Positions 53,524-62,952 are shown, counted from the first letter of the stretch. The stretch: DNA of 64,000 nt from an uncultured Poribacteria bacterium (GCA_958296125.1 OY282444.1:434001-498000); one strand, 5' to 3'. Program-made: numbers and translations. The notes: a model not told the origin generated them from the letters alone.

Positions 53524-54150
53524 TTACCGTATGGAATCGTATAATTCCGACAACGCCCCGTCTAAATCAATTTCCCCGCCAGTAACCTCAGAAAGCTTCT
53601 TGTAGGATTCTGACGTTGCTTCCTTTACGTCTACAGCAGATTGCAATAGACCCGTAATGGAAGAATTAGCCTGATTGAGCCTCAAGTAGTTTTCATTTAG
53701 CTGCTTTATCAATAACAGCCTCTCTTTCTCCAGCTCTTCTTTGGCGACCTGGTTATCTTTACTAATTGACATTACATCCGCTGCCACACCGCCCAGTTGC
53801 TCTCTGCCCAATTCAATTGAATCATTGGGCGTTAGAGATTCAAAATACTTATCTAGTTTGCGGCGCATGGCTTCATCTAACATTTTTCGCCTAACAGAAA
53901 AACAAATGTTAACAAGATCAATCTGAGACTGGTATTGTTTTTGTAGACCAACGCCTACTTCACGGCTCAAATCAACCGATCCCTTTGGAATCGTTGCTCC
54001 GCATGCAGTAAGCAGAGACACAAGGGCCACTAATATAAATATCTGGATGCTTATTATAATCTTTCTGAAATCGTAGCTCTGTAGATTATATTTAGCATTG
54101 AGCAATCCTTTGACCTCGGTGTTGATTGCTGATGGATGGGCGCTTGACAT
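53524..54150 (-). CDS. Uncharacterised coiled-coil lipoprotein, possibly frameshifted at its end
   Basis: A 208-residue protein with a long N-terminal part before a hydrophobic segment and lipobox (VALVSLLTACG, about 40-50). The rest is helical and heptad-rich ('NQVAKEELEKERLLLIKQLNENYLRLNQANSSI'). AAAGGA precedes the start. Just after its stop (CGG TAA) the +1 frame continues for 24 codons with protein-like, amphipathic sequence ('KADKLIKLVEKLEAILKRKE') to a TGA that overlaps the ATG of the 93-residue gene. So the true product may be about 235 residues through a +1 shift, sequence error or mutation. Confidence 0.7.
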   Translation of the reverse strand: MSSAHPSAINTEVKGLLNAKYNLQSYDFRKIIISIQIFILVALVSLLTACGATIPKGSVDLSREVGVGLQKQYQSQIDLVNICFSVRRKMLDEAMRRKLDKYFESLTPNDSIELGREQLGGVAADVMSISKDNQVAKEELEKERLLLIKQLNENYLRLNQANSSITGLLQSAVDVKEATSESYKKLSEVTGGEIDLDGALSELYDSIR

Positions 54151-54320
54151 AATAATTCCTTTCTTTGTTAAGTACGGGCTATCAATTGAATTGACACATT
54201 GCTATAGACCTATCGCTCCACTAGAGCGAAGGAGGCCCCACAATCAAAGCATTGTTAAATCAAAAAAAGTCGATCCGCTCACGCGGGTGAAAAGGGGTAA
54301 AGAGGTAAAGATTCAAGGGG

Positions 54321-55445
54321 TTACTGAGCCCTCACACAACGAAACCCGACGTCGGAGTTCGTGTACGTCGGCGTAGTAACCCTGAGGCGATCAGCGACCC
54401 GCAGGAACTCCGGATTACCGTACCACGAACCGCCGCGCAACACGCGCTCTGTTTTAAAAATTATGAAATTATCCATAATCCATTCCACACTGTGTGCACC
54501 AGATAGCGGGTTCCTGCGCGGGGAACTAAAATAAAAATCATGGTTGTACTCATCCAAACACCACTCCCACACATTGCCCGCCATATCATACAGACCGTAT
54601 CCATTCGGCGGATACCTCCCCACCGCTGTCGTATCCCCAATATTTCTCCCGTAGTTCGCCTTACCGGTATCGATGACATTCCCCCACGGATACACTTTAC
54701 CCGACAAACCACCCCGCGCCGCTTTTTCCCATTCTGCCTCCGTCGGCAGCCGCTTCCCCACCCATTTCGCATAGGCAGCCGCCGCATACCAACTCACATA
54801 TACAACCGGGTGATTCGCTTTCCCACCGGGATAGTCATTCCCACTCCAGTGTTTCAAGTAATCCTCATCGTGGATATTGCTATCAATCCGATCTTTACGC
54901 CAGAGCGGGTTGGCAAGCACGAACTGCTTATACTCTAAGTTTGTTACCTCATATTCGTCCATAAAGAACGCATCAAGGTAGACCGTGTGCACAGGTTGTT
55001 CATCGTTCTCTGCCTCCGGGGCGTTGCTCCCCATCTGAAACTCGCCCGCGGGAATCAGGACCATCCCCTCCGGTGCAACGGGGGTTGGGGGCTCTACCGT
55101 GTGCACAACGGGGGTTGGGGGCTCTACGGTGTAGTTCAGCACACGGAACCCATCAGCCCAAGCGAGGCCCAAGCTCAGCAAACCCGCATCAAACGGACCG
55201 GAGATGGTCACTGTTTGACCGGTGGTGATCGCAGCACCTCGATTCACGACGACATTACCGGGGGCAGCGTCAAAAGTCACGGTTATGGTTGCGTCCGGCT
55301 CAATGGTGCTACCGCTGGGTGGGGTCGCAGCAACAAACTCGACAAGGGCGGGGGGAGCAGGATTATCGTCGCCACCGCAGCCCGCCATAAAAACGGAGAG
55401 CACCCCTATCATCACTAAGCTGTAAACACGAAACGCTTTGCTCAT
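54321..55445 (-). CDS. SUMF1/FGE-fold lipoprotein with an N-terminal Ig-like domain
   Basis: The start at 55445 follows AAGGAGG and gives a lipoprotein signal (SVFMAGCGG); the longer frame upstream is rejected. Residues about 30-120 form a bacterial Ig-like domain ('PPSGSTIEPDATITVTFDAAPGNV'), then a proline linker duplicated by a 30-bp repeat, then a SUMF1 fold ('MVLIPAGEFQMGS', 'EVTNLEYKQFV', 'NVWEWCLDEY', 'RVLRGGSW'). As in its paralogue at 51933 the Cys pair of true FGE is missing (RGGSWYGNPEFLR). The two genes share their 3' end and flanking DNA, so one is a segmental copy. Confidence 0.9.
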   Translation of the reverse strand: MSKAFRVYSLVMIGVLSVFMAGCGGDDNPAPPALVEFVAATPPSGSTIEPDATITVTFDAAPGNVVVNRGAAITTGQTVTISGPFDAGLLSLGLAWADGFRVLNYTVEPPTPVVHTVEPPTPVAPEGMVLIPAGEFQMGSNAPEAENDEQPVHTVYLDAFFMDEYEVTNLEYKQFVLANPLWRKDRIDSNIHDEDYLKHWSGNDYPGGKANHPVVYVSWYAAAAYAKWVGKRLPTEAEWEKAARGGLSGKVYPWGNVIDTGKANYGRNIGDTTAVGRYPPNGYGLYDMAGNVWEWCLDEYNHDFYFSSPRRNPLSGAHSVEWIMDNFIIFKTERVLRGGSWYGNPEFLRVADRLRVTTPTYTNSDVGFRCVRAQ

Positions 55446-55922
55446 AAAAAAACCTCCTTCGCTTGACATATTTTTACGGATTTCAGAAGTGCCTGAAACC
55501 CGCATTGCATTATGACTAAATTCTAAACCTCCTAACGATCGCACATTCCATGCCATTTGTCAAGAAAAAAAATGCCTTTTTTGCCATTGCCTCATAATTT
55601 TTTTTACTTTTTTTAGGATTTACGCCGTTGACACCTTGTCGTTCTGTCGTTCGGTGACTGATCAAATAAAATGCCATGACTAGTGTGCCATAGTTGAGAA
55701 TCTGAAACGTGAAAACAATTTGTTCATCGGTGTTGGTATCTTCACCTCCCTTGATGCCCAATGAGTCGGGCAACTACAACCTAAAGAGCGTCAAGGACCG
55801 CTCGCATTTTTTCCTTGATTATTGCCTCAAAATCGTCTATCATCCCTGAAAAGGGATAGATTAAATCTGTCGGTTCAAGGACAAGTTCTTCTAAAGATTT
55901 CATTTGTATCCGAGGTGATTGA
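55446..55922. other. AT-rich non-coding gap
   Basis: It separates the SUMF1 gene (minus) from the flavoprotein gene (plus) and has several A- and T-runs near 55562-55615. An open frame of 85 codons on the minus strand begins at TTG with no ribosome site and is not accepted. No RNA gene or firm promoter seen. Confidence 0.5.
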
Positions 55923-57233
55923 TTGCCGAATATAGAGCATCATACCGTAATTATTGTGGGCGGGGGCCCTGCTGGCCTTCCGCTCGCTGTGGTGTTGGGA
56001 GGTTGGCACCCTTACTTCTGTGGAAGTCGTATGTTCAGCCTGCGCTATCCACAGCTGGCTGCGGGGCTGCAGCAAATTAAGGGGCCCCTTCTGGGATTAG
56101 ATTTCAAAGGGTTGTCCAGAAACGTCCCGCCTGTAGACCTCTTTCGGCTCCTCCATCACCCCAGACAGTTATTTGAAGAACTTGCACAAATCGCGATGGA
56201 ATTTCGCCAAGAGACACCGATAGATTACCTGCTCATTACGCAGGAGGAGGTCGGCGGCCTGTGGAACAATGTCCCCCAAAATCTCTTGACCCTTTCCCCA
56301 GGGCAATGGATGGAGTTCCCGTTCTATCCGCTGGCGCAACACATCGCAGAACAGGGGATTGACCTAAACGTCAATGACCTGATAATCAAGGGCGACCTGC
56401 TGCGTTACTATCACAGCATTCCCGCGCGATTTGGACAAACCGACCGCATCCATACCGGCGAAAAGGTGGTCCGTATTGCGCCGCATGAACGCGGCTTTCT
56501 GGTGACGAGCAAAGATGTGGGAAGGGAAACAACCCATCAATATACCGCCAAGTACCTCGTTTACGCCGTTGGGCAGCGGTGCATCCTTAGGCGACTCGAT
56601 GTGCCCGGGGAAGAGCTCCCATTTGTGGCGAAAAGTTACGATCGACCGGAGGATTTCTCTGGTGAGCGGGCGGTTGTCGTTGGTGGCGGTAGATCGGCGG
56701 ATTGGGCGGCAACGGAGCTTTACGATGCGGGCAAACAGGTCTATTATGTAATGCGCCAGCCGTTTGAGAAGCACTGGCGGTTGATCAGCGATAGCCGCTA
56801 CGGGCTGCCTTATTACGCTCGGCTTGCCGAGATTATGGAGAGCCGAGACTCCCGCTTTCAGACATTATACCAGAGCCACATCCGCGGGATTGAGGAAGGA
56901 GTATCGGCCGGTCTGGTGACAATAGACCATCAGGGAGCAGAACAGGTCATCGAAGTTGAACATGTTATCTTGGAGATCGGGGGTATCGCAGACTATTCTC
57001 CCTTTGAGGGATTTGAACCGCTGCAACAGGCCGAAAAATATGACAACTATCGTTTCCAGTTGCATCAGGTGATGACGCATCCACATAACTATGAGGCGAT
57101 CAATATCCCGAACCTCTATATGGGCGGTTACCTCGCATCGGGCATTGGATTGGTGGTCATTGCCATGCACGGGACAACTTACGCGATTGCTGGGGATATC
57201 CTTCAAAAAGAGGGACTTATCAGTGAGACGTGA
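55923..57233 (+). CDS. FAD/NAD(P)-dependent oxidoreductase
   Basis: A 436-residue flavoprotein of the two-dinucleotide-binding type. The N-terminal FAD loop is 'VIIVGGGPAGLPLAV' and a second Rossmann loop is 'AVVVGGGRSADWAATELYDAG', for NAD(P)H; 'YLVYAVGQRCILRRLDVPGE' is the central strand of the family. Relatives include N-hydroxylating monooxygenases, thioredoxin-reductase-like and putative quinone oxidoreductases; I cannot choose. TTG is the likely start after GAGGTGA. It stands 95 bp before a Gfo/Idh/MocA gene. Confidence 0.85.
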   Translation: MPNIEHHTVIIVGGGPAGLPLAVVLGGWHPYFCGSRMFSLRYPQLAAGLQQIKGPLLGLDFKGLSRNVPPVDLFRLLHHPRQLFEELAQIAMEFRQETPIDYLLITQEEVGGLWNNVPQNLLTLSPGQWMEFPFYPLAQHIAEQGIDLNVNDLIIKGDLLRYYHSIPARFGQTDRIHTGEKVVRIAPHERGFLVTSKDVGRETTHQYTAKYLVYAVGQRCILRRLDVPGEELPFVAKSYDRPEDFSGERAVVVGGGRSADWAATELYDAGKQVYYVMRQPFEKHWRLISDSRYGLPYYARLAEIMESRDSRFQTLYQSHIRGIEEGVSAGLVTIDHQGAEQVIEVEHVILEIGGIADYSPFEGFEPLQQAEKYDNYRFQLHQVMTHPHNYEAINIPNLYMGGYLASGIGLVVIAMHGTTYAIAGDILQKEGLISET

Positions 57234-57328
57234 TGCGTGAAAACAATGAGTTCATGGGTTCGTAAATGGACAAATGAACAAATGAACTAATGCACAAATG
57301 CACTCTTGAATAAGGCTTGGAGCAAGAC

Positions 57329-58333
57329 ATGACACGTATTGGCGTTATCGGTACAGGAGGCATGGGCAGTAGCCATTGCAGTTCGCTGCCCCAAGTTGAA
57401 AATTGTGAATTTGTCGGTGTTGCGGACCTCCGGTTGGAGGCGGCACAAGCTATCGCGGAACAGCACCAAATCCGTGCATTTCAAGACTACCGTGAGCTTC
57501 TAGAGATTGTGGATGCCGTCGTGGTTGCAACGCCGCCGATGGCACATCGAGAGGTTGTCGTTGCGGCGGCGGAGGCGGGTATCCACGCCTTTTGCGAGAA
57601 ACCCCTGTCCCTGACCCTCGGCGATGCAGACGCGATGATCGCGGCTGCAGACAAAGCAGGGACGCACCTGATGGTTGGTCAAGTCCTCCGTTTCTACCCC
57701 GTGCATGTTCTCGGCAAACAATTAATAGATGACGGTGAGATTGGGGATGTGACCTATATTGAAACAGATTATAGCGGTCCCTATCGGGGTCCGCGAGAAC
57801 GTCCATCAACTTGGTACGGGAGTGTCGGTGGGCTTCTGGAGAACGGCATCCACAAATCCGATCTCATCAACTGGTTTGGCGGGACCGCTCTGACGGTTGC
57901 GGCGGAAGTGGATAGCTTTTCCGGACACGAAGATTGGGAAGATTACACCGTCTCACTCATTCGGTATGATACGAAAAGTGCTTTGAACCCCGATCGAAGC
58001 GGGGCGGTGGGTATATTACGATGGGGTGGGTTCATGGGGGCACGCGGCACAAGCGACACCATCATTGACGGATCAAAAGGCTCGCTGCGGCTCGACATGG
58101 GAGCCGACATTGCATACCTCAAGAAGATTGGCGAATCGGAGTGGAAGCCGCTCATCCCTGATCGCACAGTGCCGCACGGTGTCGTCGGTGAACTGACCCA
58201 TTTTGTCGACTGTATCCGTGAAGATAAAACACCCTTGGTTGATGGCAGGGCGGGACGGCATGCTGTTGAGGTTGTTTTGGCGACCTACCGTTCAGCAAAG
58301 GAAAAGATTAAAGTCAGCTTGCCGATCTCCTAG
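57329..58333 (+). CDS. Gfo/Idh/MocA family oxidoreductase
   Basis: The ATG at 57329 follows GGAG by six bases. The 334-residue protein has the NAD(P) loop 'GVIGTGGMGSSH', the conserved 'FCEKPLSLT' (Lys of EKP in the active site), and the C-terminal sheet domain with 'GGLLENGIHKSDLINWFGG' (His/Asp pair). These enzymes oxidise or reduce sugars and inositols with NAD(P). With sulfatases downstream and a flavoprotein upstream it suits a sugar catabolic unit; the sugar is unknown. Confidence 0.92.
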   Translation: MTRIGVIGTGGMGSSHCSSLPQVENCEFVGVADLRLEAAQAIAEQHQIRAFQDYRELLEIVDAVVVATPPMAHREVVVAAAEAGIHAFCEKPLSLTLGDADAMIAAADKAGTHLMVGQVLRFYPVHVLGKQLIDDGEIGDVTYIETDYSGPYRGPRERPSTWYGSVGGLLENGIHKSDLINWFGGTALTVAAEVDSFSGHEDWEDYTVSLIRYDTKSALNPDRSGAVGILRWGGFMGARGTSDTIIDGSKGSLRLDMGADIAYLKKIGESEWKPLIPDRTVPHGVVGELTHFVDCIREDKTPLVDGRAGRHAVEVVLATYRSAKEKIKVSLPIS

Positions 58334-58370
58334 AGAAACTTAACTTGATACAATTTTGAAGAGGGCCAAC

Positions 58371-59873
58371 ATGCCTATGGACGACGAACAAAAAAATGAA
58401 ACCCTGCGTCCGAATATCCTCTGGATCTGCACGGATCAGCAGCGTTACGACACAGTTGGTGCGTTGGGCAACCAGTATGTCTCAACCCCGAACATCAATC
58501 GGTTGGTTGAGGAGGGGGTTGCTTTTACCCACGCCTATTGCCAAAGCCCGATCTGCACACCTAGTCGGGGAAGTTTTCTCACAGGGATGTATCCGAGTGC
58601 GGTGCACGTCAATGGAAACGGTAACGAATACTTCCCGGACAATCCACCCCTTGTGACGCGCCTGCTCGCAGCAGCCGGGTACGATTGCGGACTGATTGGC
58701 AAGCTGCACCTCGCTAGTGCTTATGGTCGCATTGAACCCCGTGTGAACGACGGATACCGATATTGGCAGTATAGCCATGCCCCCCGCGATGACTGGGAAC
58801 AGGGGCACGACTACGCAGACTGGGTGCGATCCAAAGGGCATATTCTGGGAGAGTTGACCAAAAGTGTTGAGGGTGTGCCCGCTGAACTCCATCAAACCAC
58901 TTGGTGTGCGGAAAAGACGATTGAATTTATTCGACAGGAACGGAATGTGCCATGGCTAGCGAGTGTGAACATCTACGACCCTCACCCGCCCTTCAACCCG
59001 CCCAAAACTTACAGGGATATGTTCGATCCGGCGGATATGCCGGGTCCCCTTTTCCGGGAGAGCGATCTGGAACAGCAGCGGAAATTGGAAGCTGTCGATT
59101 TCCAATCAAAGGGGCGATCTCCAGAGGAGTTGGATATCCGCGCCCCGATTTTGCCGCAGTCTCCGGGGGCGACTGAAGTAGCTTCAGGCTCGATAAGATC
59201 GGGATTCAGAGCAACAGGGGGCCGCGATGCCAAAACCTTGCAAGCAGCCTATTACGCGATGATTAAGCTAATCGACGATGCATTGGGACGCATTTTGGAG
59301 ACACTGGAGGAAACCGGACAGCGTGAACAGACGGTGATTATCTTCACCAGCGATCACGGAGAAACGCTCGGCGATCACGGGTTGATCCAGAAGGGGTGTC
59401 GGTTCTACGAAGGACTCGTCCGTGTGCCGTTAATTTTCTCTTTGCCCGGGCACTTTGAACAAGGTTTGAGAAGCGATGCATTGGTAGGGCTTCTGGATAA
59501 AGCACCGACTTTGCTGGACTTGGCTGGCTTGGAAATCCCTGACCGTATGCAAGGTATGTCGTTGCTGCCAATCCTCAAGGGAGAGGTTTCTCCCACTCAT
59601 CACCGGGATTTCGTCCGATGCGAATTCTATGATGCCTTAGATCAGCCGGACGGAACCTTTGCCACGATGTACCGGGATAGGCGGTATAAGCTGATAATGT
59701 ACCATGGTCATACGCACGGAGAACTCTATGACCTTGCAGCAGATCCAGAGGAGTTTGAAAACTTGTGGGATGCGTCGAGCGCACAAAGCCTCAAGTTGGA
59801 GTTGATGAAGCGAAGTTATGATGCTTCGATGCTGGCGATGGACCGGGGCCCTCAACGAATCGGCCCGATGTAG
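58371..59873 (+). CDS. Formylglycine-dependent sulfatase A
   Basis: The start after GAAGAGGG gives a 500-residue protein without signal peptide, so it works in the cytoplasm. 'PNILWICTDQQRYDTVGALG' holds the metal Asp pair; the modified residue is Cys62 in CTPSR (SPICTPSRGSFLTG), the classic FGly motif; 'IIFTSDHGETLGDHG' carries the other metal ligands. It removes sulfate from a sulfated sugar or similar ester. The Cys must be turned to formylglycine by an enzyme not seen here, as the two SUMF1 proteins lack the needed cysteines. Confidence 0.95.
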   Translation: MPMDDEQKNETLRPNILWICTDQQRYDTVGALGNQYVSTPNINRLVEEGVAFTHAYCQSPICTPSRGSFLTGMYPSAVHVNGNGNEYFPDNPPLVTRLLAAAGYDCGLIGKLHLASAYGRIEPRVNDGYRYWQYSHAPRDDWEQGHDYADWVRSKGHILGELTKSVEGVPAELHQTTWCAEKTIEFIRQERNVPWLASVNIYDPHPPFNPPKTYRDMFDPADMPGPLFRESDLEQQRKLEAVDFQSKGRSPEELDIRAPILPQSPGATEVASGSIRSGFRATGGRDAKTLQAAYYAMIKLIDDALGRILETLEETGQREQTVIIFTSDHGETLGDHGLIQKGCRFYEGLVRVPLIFSLPGHFEQGLRSDALVGLLDKAPTLLDLAGLEIPDRMQGMSLLPILKGEVSPTHHRDFVRCEFYDALDQPDGTFATMYRDRRYKLIMYHGHTHGELYDLAADPEEFENLWDASSAQSLKLELMKRSYDASMLAMDRGPQRIGPM

Positions 59874-59912
59874 TAATACCCTTGGGTGCTAGTGTCGTCG
59901 GTTGGGTTGAAC

Positions 59913-59959
59913 GGGCTAGGAAACCCAACTCCGTAGCCGTGGATTGGGCCTCCTAGCCC
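59913..59959 (+). repeat. Long imperfect hairpin between two sulfatase genes
   Basis: GGGCTAGGA / TCCTAGCCC (9 bp), CCCAA / TTGGG (5 bp) and TCC / GGA (3 bp) stack into one stem with an internal mismatch and a one-base bulge over an 8-nt loop. An upstream GTTGGGTT (59901-59908) can pair with AACCCAAC (59922-59929), which would compete with it. No T-run follows. It resembles a REP/MITE-like dispersed element or a transcript processing site. Confidence 0.6.
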
Positions 59960-60094
59960 ATCTTTCTGAGAGACAGCGAGTCTTTTTCCCTCGCGTCCCC
60001 GCTCACTCTCAAAACTTCCATCGGTGCAACTTACGCATTACGTTTCACACATCACGTTTCACTTACACCATTGCAACGAAAAGGGGCACAAGTT

Positions 60095-61579
60095 ATGTCT
60101 AATTCCAATAGCCGCCAGCCCAATGTAATCTTTATTCTGACCGATGATCAGGGGCCCTGGGCGGCGGGCTGCTGTGGAAACGATGAAGTTCGGACACCAA
60201 ACATAGATCGACTTGCGGAAACGGGTGTTCGTTTCGAGAACTTTTTCTGTACCTCTCCCGTCTGTTCTCCGGCGCGCGCTAGCCTGATGACCGGACGGAT
60301 TCCGTCAGCACACGGCGTGCACGACTGGATTCGGGATGGGAATATGCCACCGAATTCCGCGAGGTATCTTGAAGGTTCCGATTCTGTCTTACGGAATCGA
60401 GAATCCTCGACAAGTCGGGACTTGACCTGCTACACCGACGTGCTAGGTGCCAACGGCTACACCGTCGGACTCAGTGGAAAATGGCATCTCGGCGATAGCA
60501 TGACACCGCAGCACGGTTTCAGTCACTGGTTTGCGATGCCACTCGGCGGTAGTCAATATAACGACGCAGAGATGATTCGGGACGGGGTTGTGGAGGTGCA
60601 GCCCGGCTACGTTACCGATATCATCACAGACGATGCCTTGCAGTTTATTGAGGCAAACAAAAATCAACCGTTCTATCTCAGCGTCCATTACAACGCACCT
60701 CACACACCGTTCGACGGACACCCGCAGGATATTGTGGATTCTTACGATGATTGTCCATTCAAAACGTGTCCTCAAGAAGCGGCACACCCGTGGGCAGTCC
60801 CCGGTGCTCGCATACATTTGGGAAACAGAGAATCGTTAAAAGGCTACTTTGCGGCGATTACGGCGATGGATTTGAACGTCGGTCGCATTCTGGAGAAACT
60901 TGAGGGGCTTGGCTTGCGAGAAAACACACTGGTCATCTTCAGTAGCGATAACGGCTATTCCTGCGGGCATCACGGTTTCTGGCATAAGGGGAATGGCACC
61001 TTCCCACTGAATATGTACGAGAACTCCGTCAAAGTTCCCTTTATTATGAGTCATCCCGGTCCCGATGGTATGCCACAAGGGCGCGTTACCACAGCGATGG
61101 CGAGTCAGTACGATTTTATGCCCACCCTGCTTGATTACCTCGGCTTGGAAACGCCAGCGGATCCACTACGTCCCGGGCGGAGTTTCCAATCGGCTTTGCT
61201 CGGTGAAACGGATGCTGCACAGGATCAGGTTGTCATCTTTGACGAGTATGGGCCCGTCCGGATGATTCGGACGCAGGAGTGGAAATATGTGCACCGCTAC
61301 CCTTATGGTCCCCATGAACTCTATGATCTGGCAAACGACCCAGACGAGCGGAAAAACCTCGTGGATGAGAAATCGAAGGGCCCACTGGTGAAGGAGATGC
61401 GTCAACAACTCGCGTCTTGGTTCAGCCGATATGTTCTGCCGGAACTTGATGGGACCCGATTCCAAGTCACAGGTCTAGGTCATGCTGCCAAGATTGAGCC
61501 GGGGTCCTGTGGCGAAGGTGCTTTCCATCCGCTGCCAGAGGACTGGCACGAAGCCCGACAGCGGTTATTCAAGCCATAG
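60095..61579 (+). CDS. Formylglycine-dependent sulfatase B
   Basis: The ATG at 60095 follows AAAAGGGG; 494 residues, no signal peptide. 'PNVIFILTDDQGPWAAGCCG' gives the metal Asp pair, Cys57 in CSPAR (SPVCSPARASLMTG) is the FGly residue, 'LVIFSSDNGYSCGHHG' the second metal half. It is a distant paralogue of sulfatase A (different FGly motif, CSPAR against CTPSR), so substrate likely differs. It precedes the aminotransferase by 32 bp. Confidence 0.95.
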   Translation: MSNSNSRQPNVIFILTDDQGPWAAGCCGNDEVRTPNIDRLAETGVRFENFFCTSPVCSPARASLMTGRIPSAHGVHDWIRDGNMPPNSARYLEGSDSVLRNRESSTSRDLTCYTDVLGANGYTVGLSGKWHLGDSMTPQHGFSHWFAMPLGGSQYNDAEMIRDGVVEVQPGYVTDIITDDALQFIEANKNQPFYLSVHYNAPHTPFDGHPQDIVDSYDDCPFKTCPQEAAHPWAVPGARIHLGNRESLKGYFAAITAMDLNVGRILEKLEGLGLRENTLVIFSSDNGYSCGHHGFWHKGNGTFPLNMYENSVKVPFIMSHPGPDGMPQGRVTTAMASQYDFMPTLLDYLGLETPADPLRPGRSFQSALLGETDAAQDQVVIFDEYGPVRMIRTQEWKYVHRYPYGPHELYDLANDPDERKNLVDEKSKGPLVKEMRQQLASWFSRYVLPELDGTRFQVTGLGHAAKIEPGSCGEGAFHPLPEDWHEARQRLFKP

Positions 61580-61611
61580 GGGTTTCAAAACAGATTTTAC
61601 AGGAGATTGCA

Positions 61612-62952
61612 ATGGAAAACCGAGCTACTAAAGATGCTACAGCTATGCTGGAGGAAAACTATAGAGGGCGCACCCCACGGTCGCAGGAACTCTTTGAACG
61701 GGCGCGAAAGACGATGCCCGGTGGGGCGAAAGGTGCCTACTTTCATCAGCCGTATCCCCTCACAATGGAGCGCGGCGAGGGGTGTTACCTATACGATGTC
61801 GAAGGACGGCGATATGTGGATTTCGCCAACCATCACACCGCACAGGTGCTAGGTCATAACCACCCAGCGGTCATAGCTGCGGTGGAAAAACAAATGGCAA
61901 GGGGCATTGCGTTAGGCGCGCCGGTCGGTGTCGAAGCAGAGTTATGCGAGGAGATGTGTCACCGAGTGGCATCGCTAGACCGGATCCGATTCTGCAACTC
62001 CGGAACCGAAGCGACGTTACACGCCATACGGCTGGCGCGAGGTATCAGTGGACGGGCTAAAATCGCTAAGTTCGAGGGCGGTTATCACGGCAGCCACGAT
62101 GTCGTCGAAATCAGTTCCGCACCATCCTTGGACAAAGTAGGCTCCGAAACAGCTCCCAACCCGGTCCCCTCAACAAGTGGGTTGTCTCCACACGCAGCAG
62201 AGGAGGTGATCGTCCTCCCCTACAACGATGAAGCCTCAGTTGAACGCCTTGTAACGCAGCACCGGGATGAGTTGGCGTGTATTATTTTTGATACCAAAGC
62301 GGGCATCCTGCCGCAGCGCAGGGAGTTCGTGCAGTTCGTCCGGGAGATAGCGCAGAAACACGACCTACTGTTTATTTTGGACGAAATTGTTGGCTTCCGA
62401 GTGGGGATGGGCGGGTTGCAGGAATACTACGGCATTGCGCCCGACTTGACCGCCTATGGCAAGATTGTCGGCGGCGGCTTCCCTGTTGGTGCTTTTGGTG
62501 GGCGAGCGGATATTATGGATTTGCTGGACGGCACGCGCGGCAGCACAGGTTTCTTCCAGAGCGGCACATTCAGTGCACATCCCATCACGATGGCCGCTGG
62601 CTTAGCAACCTTGAGACAGCTTACACCTGAAGCGTTTGCACACCTGAACGGATTAAGCGACCGGCTATGCGCCGGCCTGAACGAACTGTTCGCCTGTGAA
62701 AATATCGCAGCGAAAGCGGTCAACACTGGCTCAGTGTTCAGCGTTCACTTTACCAGCGAAGATCTTGTTAACTATCGCAGCCTCGCCCGCACCGACAAGG
62801 TGATGGCGCATCGCGTTTTCCTCGCGCTGTTGGCGGAAGGTTATTTCCTGAGTCATGGGTTGTCTATGAACGCAATCTCGCTGCCAACTGAGACCAGCCA
62901 TGTGGACGGGTTGATAGAGGCGGTGGGACATGCTATCAGGCAATCGAAGTGA
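61612..62952 (+). CDS. Class III (GSA-aminomutase-like) aminotransferase
   Basis: A 446-residue PLP enzyme of the glutamate-1-semialdehyde aminomutase branch. 'GGYHGSHD' binds the cofactor phosphate, 'LFILDEIVGFRVGMGG' the PLP ring Asp, and Lys284 in YGKIVGGGFPVGAFGG makes the Schiff base. AGGAGATT precedes the ATG. Its place beside sulfatases and an amidohydrolase, not haem genes, suggests an omega-transaminase in catabolism of an amino compound; hemL is possible but less likely. Confidence 0.9.
   Translation: MENRATKDATAMLEENYRGRTPRSQELFERARKTMPGGAKGAYFHQPYPLTMERGEGCYLYDVEGRRYVDFANHHTAQVLGHNHPAVIAAVEKQMARGIALGAPVGVEAELCEEMCHRVASLDRIRFCNSGTEATLHAIRLARGISGRAKIAKFEGGYHGSHDVVEISSAPSLDKVGSETAPNPVPSTSGLSPHAAEEVIVLPYNDEASVERLVTQHRDELACIIFDTKAGILPQRREFVQFVREIAQKHDLLFILDEIVGFRVGMGGLQEYYGIAPDLTAYGKIVGGGFPVGAFGGRADIMDLLDGTRGSTGFFQSGTFSAHPITMAAGLATLRQLTPEAFAHLNGLSDRLCAGLNELFACENIAAKAVNTGSVFSVHFTSEDLVNYRSLARTDKVMAHRVFLALLAEGYFLSHGLSMNAISLPTETSHVDGLIEAVGHAIRQSK

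Noticed and set aside
55516-55773. 85-codon minus-strand frame
   Set aside because: TTG start without a ribosome site, passes through A/T-runs and ends in no recognisable domain.
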